Source: Pleodorina starrii
Lineage: Eukaryota; Chlorophyta; Chlorophyceae; Chlamydomonadales; Volvocaceae
DNA length: 64,000 nucleotides
Direction of reading: 5' to 3'
NCBI GenBank assembly: GCA_030267565.1
Contig: BRXU01000004.1
Coordinates: forward strand, 5,701,001 to 5,765,000
Part shown: in pieces, positions 23,301-32,300 of the stretch
Layout: each line of letters starts with the position of its first letter
How positions within the stretch are numbered: position 1 is the first letter of the stretch
Notes under the pieces: model-generated
Databases searched by the model: none
What the model was told of the DNA's origin: nothing
The model's input: only the letters and a program-made list of their open reading frames with translations
Translations under genes and position numbers: made by a program

Positions 23301-26300
23301 GAGGCAATGGGACGGGGAGGGAAAGGGAGGGGGACACACACGCCACTGCGTTTACACTGCGAGTACGACGAAGAACCCAAACCTGAACCCTACCAGAAGC
23401 ACTCGAAAACATTGTGTCACATTGACACCAACTGACACCAACCACCCTGGAACTCTAAAACCCTAAAACCTTAAAACCCTGGAGTACCGGTTGGTTCGCG
23501 CACGCACCTTTTTTGTGGCCGCGCCGCTGCTCTTGAGCGCCCCCTTCTTGCCTCCTGACTTGTGTTCCGAACTGAACAGCGACTCGATAGATCTGCTGCC
23601 CAGCTGCACGTAGCGGGCCAGCGGCTGGCGAAGCACCGCGGGTGAGGAGACGCCGAACAGCAGGCCGGCCGGGTAGAAGGGGTGGTCCTGACTCGTCAGC
23701 ACCAGACCCTCCTTGTCCACCTGCCAGGGCCCGGGGGCGGGGATGGGGTCATTGGGGTCATGGGGTCACGTGGAAAACCCCCCTCCAAGCCCTCAGGAGG
23801 TGGGTTCCAGCTTCCAGGTCCGTTCGCCAACGTCGTCTTCATCCCTTCGCTGCGGTACGTTCTATTTTCCCCCTTACCCCTCCCTCCTCCCCCTAACCCG
23901 CCTCCCTCCACCCCCCCAATACCCCCCTCACCTCCAACACGCCGCAAATCAGATCGGCTCGCCACAGCGAGATGTTGATCGACACCTCTCTCCCCGCCGC
24001 CAGGTCCTCCAAATCCACCTTGACATCCAGCTCCATCACCGCCGGCCGCGTCTGCTTAGCCAGCAGCGCCGTCGCAATGGAGCCCAGCGACCGAATATTC
24101 TCCAGCGGCGGCATCACACCCACCCGCCAGGAGCTACCCGGCCGCTCCAGAGCCCGACCCATCAGCAACGTAATGACCTTGCGGACCTCCGCCGAGGCTG
24201 CCGCGTCAGCGGCGGCCACGGCGGCGGCGACGCCGCCGGAGGCGGCGACGCCGCCGGCGGCGCTGGAGGCGCCGCGGGCGGCGGCGTGTAGGACGTCCAC
24301 GCAGTCGGACAGGGAGCGGCCGAGCAGGGCGGTGGGTTTGAAGCCGAAGAGGGCGGTGGGGGACTGGCCCACGTCGGTGACGGTGCCGGAGGTGTCGATG
24401 GTGATGCGCAGGCGGCGCTCGTCGAGGCCCTCGGCCAGAGTGGAGGGGGAGACCTGCGCAGGGGGCGGGAGCGGGAACGTGGGAGAGGGGGGCGGGGGGT
24501 AAAAAGAAGATACCGCAGCGGAGACGGAGACGGCGTTAGCGGGGGGAGGGGGACCAGGCACTAGGGTGATACCGGTAGATGAGGGCTAACAGATGAGAGC
24601 GCAGTGGCGGCCCGGTGGGACGACGGCGGTGGCGGCGGCGGCACGGAAGGGGGCGTGACGTGACGTGGCGCCGGTGGCGCGGTGGCGCGGTGCATGGGGC
24701 CGCGGTGGGGTCACTGGCGGCGGGGGCAGGGGAGCAGAGACCTGACAGGCAGCTCAGGACACAACGCAGGAGACCCCGACACAGAGCGGCCGCACACCTT
24801 GACCACGTGTTGCTGCTCGCCGGACTCGTCGGTGGATTTGATGGCCACTCGCACGGCCTGCTGCGTCTTGGGGGTGGGACCCAGGACCATGGTGACTCCG
24901 GAGCGGCAGCTGTGGGGCGAGGGCTTGGACTCGGCAGCCTCCTGCGGGGGCAGTGGACGAGTGGAGGCGGCAGGGCCAGTGGGGGCCAGTTGGGGCCAGT
25001 AGGGGCCAGTAGGGGCCAGTTGGGGCCAGTAGGGGCCAGTAGGGGGCAGTGGGGGGCAGTGGATGGGGCAGTGGAAGGGGCAGTAAAAACGTCCCCGAAT
25101 CCCCGTGCAGCCCCGGAACGAAAAACGCCCCGGATAGCCGCATGTGGCGCAGCCCACCTCTCTTTCCCCCCACCCACCCACCCCAAACCCAAACCCAAAC
25201 CCACCCTGATCCACGCCGCATGCAGCGCTCCAAATGGCTGCGGCAGCAGTTCTCCGATGTCCACCTTACGCAGGCTGCGGGGCGTGTGGCCCAGCGCACG
25301 AGCCAGGGGGGAGGTGATGAAGGCGATGCGGCCCTTGCGGTTGGTCAGGACCAGCTCCACGGGAGGCTGGTTTCGGCGCATCTCAACCCGGTAGATCGTC
25401 TCCGTGCCCAGGCCTGCACACGGGTATATGCGTGTGTGTATGCGTATGTGTGTGTATGCGTGGCGGGGAAGAAGGTGAAGAGGGGGAGGTAAGATTCGTG
25501 TGTGGTGGTGGTGGGGGGGTGTCGCCTCCCAGCCCAACCCCAACACCCCATCCCCCCACCCACTCCCCCCAAAACCCACTCCCCACCCACCCACTCCCCC
25601 CCCAAACCCACCCGTGGCTTTGAGCCTCAGGCTGACATCCACCGGGTCCGTGTACTTGTGCTTTATGAGCGCGTGTTTGGCCCCCAGGAACACGGGACAG
25701 AGGCCGTCCTCGTTGGGTTGGTCGTGTCGCGTCATGTCCTCCACCAGGCGCTTGAAGGGAACCGGGTCCACCGCCAGGGTGTGCACGGGGTGGCCCAGGT
25801 AGTCCTCCACCGTGTAGCCGAACCAGTCCACGAAGGCCTGGTGGGGGGGATGGCGTTGTGTGTGTGTGTGTGTGGGGGGGGGGGTGTATCTAAGTGCGGG
25901 AGTTGGCTACGGTACTGTTCTCATGGCCTTTGGTCTCGCTCCCGCTTATCTTCACATACACACAAGAAGGGGCGTTGGACCTTGGACGGGTTGGAAGAAG
26001 GTGGAGCGGTTGGGGAGGGGGGCGGGGGTATGTGGGAACCGAGCGACGAAGTGGAAGATTCGGAACGGGCAGGTGTAGAGACGTAAGAGGTTTGGGGGGT
26101 CGGGGTGGGGGAAAAAAAGAAGAGGGGGAGAGCGGGGGAGGAGTGTGTGTGTGAGGGTTTGTGTGTGTGTGAGGAGCGGGGGAAAGCGAGGCCGGGGGGT
26201 TCGTGTGGAGGTGTTTTGTCCCCCCAGACGCGAGGTCTGCTTACGAGCTTACCTGGTCTACCGCTGCCACTGAGCCCCCGGACAGGATATAGACGTTGGC

Positions 26301-29300
26301 TGTGTCGATGGGCGGGTCCACACCCATGATCACACCCATGAACAGAGAGCTGGCGGAGTCGAGGGGGAAAAGGGAGGAAGGGGGGGAGGAAGGGAGGGAG
26401 GGGGGATATCCACGTATAGGGGGGGAAGGGAGGAAGGGAGGGAGGGGGGATATCCACGTATAAGGGGGGGGGTGCCGAAGGGAAGGTGGTCGGAAGGGGC
26501 ACGAGGCGGTGGAGGAAGAAGCCACCAAGCTCTGCGTCTCACTCTTAACGCACTAGCGCCACCAACGCACCTCGCCCCCCTCCCCACCCTTCCCCACCCT
26601 CCCTTGCTTCCTCCACCAGCAAAACCCTAAGACACAGCAACAGAGCACCCAAAGCAATTTGGCTCCTTCACTTCACTTGCGGTTCTCCCCCCTCAGGCCC
26701 TCACCCCCACCCTCCCCCAAGGTATCTCCTTTCTTACCCACCCTCCCCACCATCCTAACCCCTCCACCCTTCCCCCCACCATCCTCCCCCGCCTCCCCCC
26801 CCTCCGTTCACGGCCCCCGGCCTATACGTGGATAACCCCCCCCCCGTCCTCCCCCGCCTCCCCCCCCCCGGCACTCACTCGTCTCCCGCGCCCGACACCT
26901 TGGATACTGCCAGCCTGAATGGGAACACGTATCTATCCTTGTGCAGCGCCACGAGGTCTGTCACCCGGTTCATGACCGTCTCCCGGCCGGTGGTGATATG
27001 CCGCTTGATGTAGCCGTTGTGGCGCTGGCTGAACGGCAGCGGCATCAGCATGGCCACATTCTTGCCCTCCAGCTCGCCTGCGCAGCGGCGGGGACACGAA
27101 AGGAAAGGAAAGAGGAATGAGGAAGAACGGAAGAACGGAATGGAAGAATGGAATGGAATGGAAGAATGGAAGAATGGAGGTATGGAGAAGATACCGCAGC
27201 ACAAAGGGGGAAGGGTGCGTGCGGAGGTGTGGGGGGCGGGGAACGGGGGCGCGTGTTTACGTCAGACATGCGGTTGTGGGTTATGGGTTTGCCCCGTGGC
27301 CCCCCAAGTCCACCCATACCGTGTCGCCCGCACCCTCCACCACACCACCAGCCACCACCCGAATCAGCCTCCGCCCCCGTCCCCCTCCCTCACCTTTGTT
27401 GTATCCAAACATGGCGTACGCCAGCTTGTTGGCCATCTGCATCTGACCCCGGCTGTTGATGATGATGACCGCGTTGACGCGCTCGTCCACCTGCGTACGG
27501 CACGGCACCGGCGCATGTTATGTTATGTTACAGTGTGTGGGGCTTCTGGGCCCATTCTAGGGTGAGGGCACCGCCGGCGCATGTGTCGCACACCGTACTA
27601 AGAATGTGTCGTACATGAAGCTACAACCAACCCCGTCCGGCCCCATTCCCACCCTTCCCCAAAACCCTAAAACCCCCTTAACCCGAATCTTCCCACCCCC
27701 AACCCCACCCCCAACCCCACCCCCAAACCCCTAAACCCCACACCACACACACCCCAACCCCCACAAAATACCCTTCCCAACCCCCACACCACACCTCCCA
27801 AATCCCCCGCCCCCACCCTAAAACCCTAAAACCCAAAACCCAAAAACCCTAAATACCCCTCCACCCCCACCTTATTGAGCAGTCGTGAGTCGTCCCCATC
27901 CAGCCCCTCAAGTTCCAGAGCCGCCGCCTCCTCCTCGCGTTCCGCCTCCAACTTCTCCGCCTCCGTGTAAAACTTGGAGGCGCGCCAGGGGTCGTTCTTG
28001 ACGCCCTCCAGGAAGCGAGCGTAGCCCTTGATCATCTTGGCGCTGTACGGGTACCGCTCAAGTACGGTGCGGTACACCTTGTCGGCCTGCAGTACAGCCG
28101 TACGACATGACACGGCGTTGTACGGCATTGTACGGCATACCGTAATCAAGACGGTGTCCTGGTGTGATTGTTCATGGGATGCTGATGTGATGATGCAGTA
28201 CGGCAGTGACGGTTGTACGACGGTTATTTGGTCGTACACCCAACCCGCCCCCCGGCCCTGTTTCTCCTCCCCCCTCATACACACTCCTACGTCACACCTT
28301 GACAATGGCCGACTCGATGGCTTTGAGGCTCTTGGACAAGTGCGTGAAGGTGATGTGTTGCTGCAGGAGGTACTGCCAGAAGTTGCGGGTGGCCACAAGG
28401 GCCTCCCGGTGGGCGCGCATGGCGAGCCTGGGATGGTGGGTACAAAGGAATTACCGCAGCGGGGTGGGGTGGGGGTGACGAAGGTGGCGGGTGGGTGGGT
28501 GGGTGGGTGGATGGCGAGGGGGAGATAAGGCTGGGGCCGCGTGTGGATGCGTATGTGTGTGCGTGTGTATGGGGTGTGGGGGGGGGAGAGGGGGATGCGT
28601 GTGTGTGGGGGGGGGGAGGGGCGGGGGGGATTGGTGGGGGCGACCGTGTGTGTATGTGTGTGTGGGGGAGAGGGGGGCAAGATGGGGGGCATGATTTGGT
28701 TTCTCGCCCTTGCCTATCTCGCAAAGGTAAGGGGGAAGAGATGGGGGCGCAACCACAACCCGTCGTATTTACCTGTAGTTCCGCTGAAACTCAACGTACG
28801 ACACGAGATCCAACGTGGATTCGCCGTTGCCCTTGGTCTGTGCCGTACGCGCCAGGTGCTCCTGCTCCCGGCGATAGATGGCGAACCTCTCCATATAGTT
28901 GGGGTTGGCCTTCTTAGCGGCTTGGAGCTGGGAGTAACCCGCCTGTGCGCGTGTGCGTGTGTGTATGTGCGTGTGTTGGTGGTGGGTGGTGGTGTGGGAG
29001 GGCGGGGGTTAGGGTTTTACACACACGGACCCGCCTTCCGTACGTCCGGCCCCCGCCGCACGCAGCACCCTGCATCCAACCTCCCCACATCAGGCCCCAA
29101 CAAAAAACCCCTCCCGCCCGCCCTTCCACAATCTCTTCCCCCCCTTTTCCCCCCCCCCATTTCCCCGCCTCCCCCCACACACATACACACACACGGTCCT
29201 TCCCCGCCCTCCCCCCACACACACAGCACGCCCACCTGTGGGTTATCCAGCACGTCCCACAGGAAGTTGGAGTAAAGCATGATCATGAAGGCGCGCGTGG

Positions 29301-32300
29301 GGAACAGCACCAGTCCCGCCTTGATGATGGCTTCCGCCTCCTTGACTCGATCCAGATCCAGAATCTCGTCGTCGATCCAGTGACGAGCAACTCGGGAGAT
29401 GATCTCCACCTCGATTGGATCTTTGAAGCGGTAAATATCCTTGACCTTGGATCCGGGGGGGGCGTCCCTGGAGCGTGGTGGGGAGGGGAGGTGGGCAAGG
29501 GAGGGCGAGGCACCGGGGGGTAAGAAGAAGATACCGCAGCGGAGACGGAGACGGCGCCGGGGGGAGATCGGCGCCGGGGAGATTGGGCATGGGAGCTGGA
29601 GGGGGGCTGAAGATGGGGTGGGGGGATTGGGAGGGGGAGTGAAGGGTTTTGGGCACGGTGGGAGTACGACAGTGGTGGGGGTTGGTGGGGAATGCAGAGC
29701 AGTGGGGGGGGGAGATCCGTGGGGGGAAATACCGGTACTGATTTCTAACCCTAACCCTAGACATCCACAAACCTTCCTCACACTCGCCTCCACTAAGGCC
29801 CGCACACGGCACGCCCCAAGCAACATTAGGTACCGTATTGCACCGCTAATATCTACTACTAATTTCTTATGAGTAGTTAGGTAGTTACTTGAAGCATATG
29901 AAGGCGTTATCGTGAAAACGTGATTAGCCGACAACGCTGGCACGCGCTCACTTGAAGCGCTTGCGCACAAACTGCGACCAGGTGTGCAGGCGCAGAAAGG
30001 ACGCTCCGAAACCCAGCAGCCCGATTGGCGCCAAGCCGTACAGCATGACGTCCGTGATGCGCTTCTCGTACACCTCCACCCGCTCCGCGTCCTTGGGCTT
30101 AAACATGATCGCAACCGCCAGTACGGCAGACCATGTGACGGCCAGGTAGGAGCCCACGCGGATGTGATTGATCAAGGCGTACATGTACGGCATCTGTACG
30201 GATGATTGATTGTTTGTGTCGTACGAGGGCGCGGCGGAGGGGCGGCGGAGATGGAAGAGGGGCGGGCGGGCTGGTGGAAGACTAGGTCAGGAGAGGACAG
30301 AGAAGAGGGGAGAGGGGAAGGGGGGGCCCTGGTACGTTGCATCTGATCGGCGGGCGCTTTCCTCCACACAAACCTTCAGCGGGTCATATGGCCCACTGCA
30401 ACAATAACAACGACAACAAAGATAACAGCAACAACGACACCCAACCTCACCGGCCCACCCCCCCACACCCCACCCCAACCCACCCTACCCAACCCCTTCC
30501 CCCTTGTCCCCCTCCCCCCCACCCCCGATCGAAATCCCACCCGGTCCTCCAAAACCCTAAAAACCCGCCACCCACCAACTCCCCGCCCTCCTTACCCCCC
30601 ATTTCCCTATTCCACCTCCCTACCCTCAATCCTACACAAAACCCAAATCCCCAGTCTCTACCACCAACTCCACAAACCATGCCCCCAACCCTAAAACCCT
30701 AAACCCCCAATCGCCCCCCACACACAAACCCCCCTTCCCCCCAACCCCTCCCCCTCCCCACAACCCCCCCTTCCCCCCAACCCCCCCTTCCCCACAACCC
30801 CCCGCCCCCCCCCCAAAACACCCACATTCTTGAAGAAGATCCACGTGAGCGCCAGGCACAGGAAGGCCTGTACGGCTGTCTGCACCTGCAGCCACCCCAC
30901 CAGCACGTACACCACCGTCATGGCGACCTTGAGAAGAAAGGCGCGGACCTCCACGTGGCTGTGGGCGCAGCACGTGAAGCGGCGGCTGATGGGGTTGACC
31001 TCGAACTCCCCCGTGAAGAAGATGACGGCAGCGATGACGAAGAGGACCTGGGTGGCGAGACCCACCGCGAAGGGGACCATGTGGGGGGCCTTGTAGCAGA
31101 CTGGGGAGGGAGGGGGGGAGGGGGGAAGGGAGGGGGAGAGGGAGGGGAGGGAGGGGAGGGAGGGGGAAGGGGGAGGGAGGGGGGAGGGGTTATCCACGTA
31201 TAGGCCGGAGCCCGTGAACGATATTGAATTAGAAACAATGGGGAGGGGGGAGGGAGGGGTGGAATTTTTGAAGGGAGGAAAGAGTGGGCGGGGACAAGGT
31301 GGTTGGATGGAGGGAAAGGAAGGCCGCAAGGAGTCGAGGCCTCAATCCCGTTCCCCTCCCCAACCCACCTCCCTTTCCCCCCCCCCGCCCACACCCTCAC
31401 CCCTGCCCGCTTCGGCTCCTTCCCCCACACATACACATACCCCAACACATACAATCACCCACCCACCCACCCATCCACCCACCCACCCACCCACCCTTGT
31501 CTGGGAATGTGAACACTCTGCCCCGGTTTGATTTTCCGCTGCCGAGGAACTGGCAATCGTACGACACTTGGATCAGGGTCAGTGTGGCGATGTCGAAGAG
31601 GCCGAAGTGTATGGTGGCGTACAGCCGTAACACGTAGATAGGCCTGAGAGGAGGAGGAGGGGGAGGGGAGGGGGGGAGGAAGGGAAGGGGAGCGGGGGAT
31701 AAACGAAAGGGGGTTGAGATGAGTGAGAAGGGGAAGCGGGGGAGGGGGGCGGTGTTAAGTGAGGAGGGCGGAGGATGGGAGGGAAAAAGAGGACGGGGGG
31801 GAGGGGTTTTAAGGGGAGCGGGGGCCCAAGGCAGGAGGGGGAAGGAGGGAGCGGGGGGAGTGGGGGAAAGGACGGAGGGTTGGGGAGATTACGGTAACGG
31901 CATACACGAGATGAACGTGCGGGTGGGGCGAGTCGTGAGACGGAAAGGGAAGAGAGTGAAAAGCGATCCGGCTGCAAGTTAAAGCCCGTGGTGTCCGGCG
32001 GCGCGTCAGCCGTGCAGTACGGCATTGTAGTACAGTACGGCAAACGCACCACGTGTATGCGAAGCTCCTGTTCTTGTACGAGTATGCGATCCAGACGCAC
32101 AGCGCTAGCGCGCAGCACAGCATGCCCGTCATGGTGTAGAGGATAGCCACGTAGGCCTTATAACCCTGCAGGCGCCGGGAAGGGGGGAAGGGGGGGAGCG
32201 GGGGGAGCGGGGCGAGGGGCGAGGAGGGGAAAATTACGGAGGCTGAGCTGCTCTTCACTCTTCCTTCCCCTCTCCCTCCACACACACGCACATATACACA

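Larger units (their letters stand above)
23508..28942 (-). other. TmcB-like gene: helical linker and PAS sensor block (exons 11-21)
   Basis: Exons: 28773-28942, 28298-28427, 27871-28086, 27394-27490, 26879-27077, 26253-26349, 25612-25837, 25205-25413, 24798-24941, 23932-24453, 23508-23720. The first PAS domain starts at VDERVNAVIIINSRGQMQMA and continues through FGYNKGELEGKNV and ALHKDRYVFPFRLAV. A second PAS-like unit spans VYILSGGSVAAVDQ to FGYTVEDYLGHPV. A third (VLTNRKGRIAFITSPLARAL) and a fourth (ITIDTSGTVTDVGQSPTALF) follow. I do not see an obvious LOV-type flavin cysteine motif (NCRFLQ), so blue-light LOV photochemistry is not supported. Confidence 0.8.

Noticed and set aside
20450..23380. 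A 976-codon open frame on minus running through the CCCCCGC repeat
   Set aside because: Its first two-thirds is real exon 22, but the repeat part lies after a GTGAGT donor at 21069. Splicing to 20359 restores phase to clearly conserved coding sequence; the repeat simply lacks stops.
29745..29762. CTAACCCTAACCCTAG as a vertebrate-type telomere repeat
   Set aside because: Only two units, in an intron, and the other tracts are of the CCCTAAAA type; not evidence of a chromosome end.
30380..30402. A possible extra small exon (GPYDPLK) between TmcB-like exons 8 and 9
   Set aside because: It would need a phase-2 donor from exon 8, which does not exist; exons 8 and 9 join directly at phase 0.
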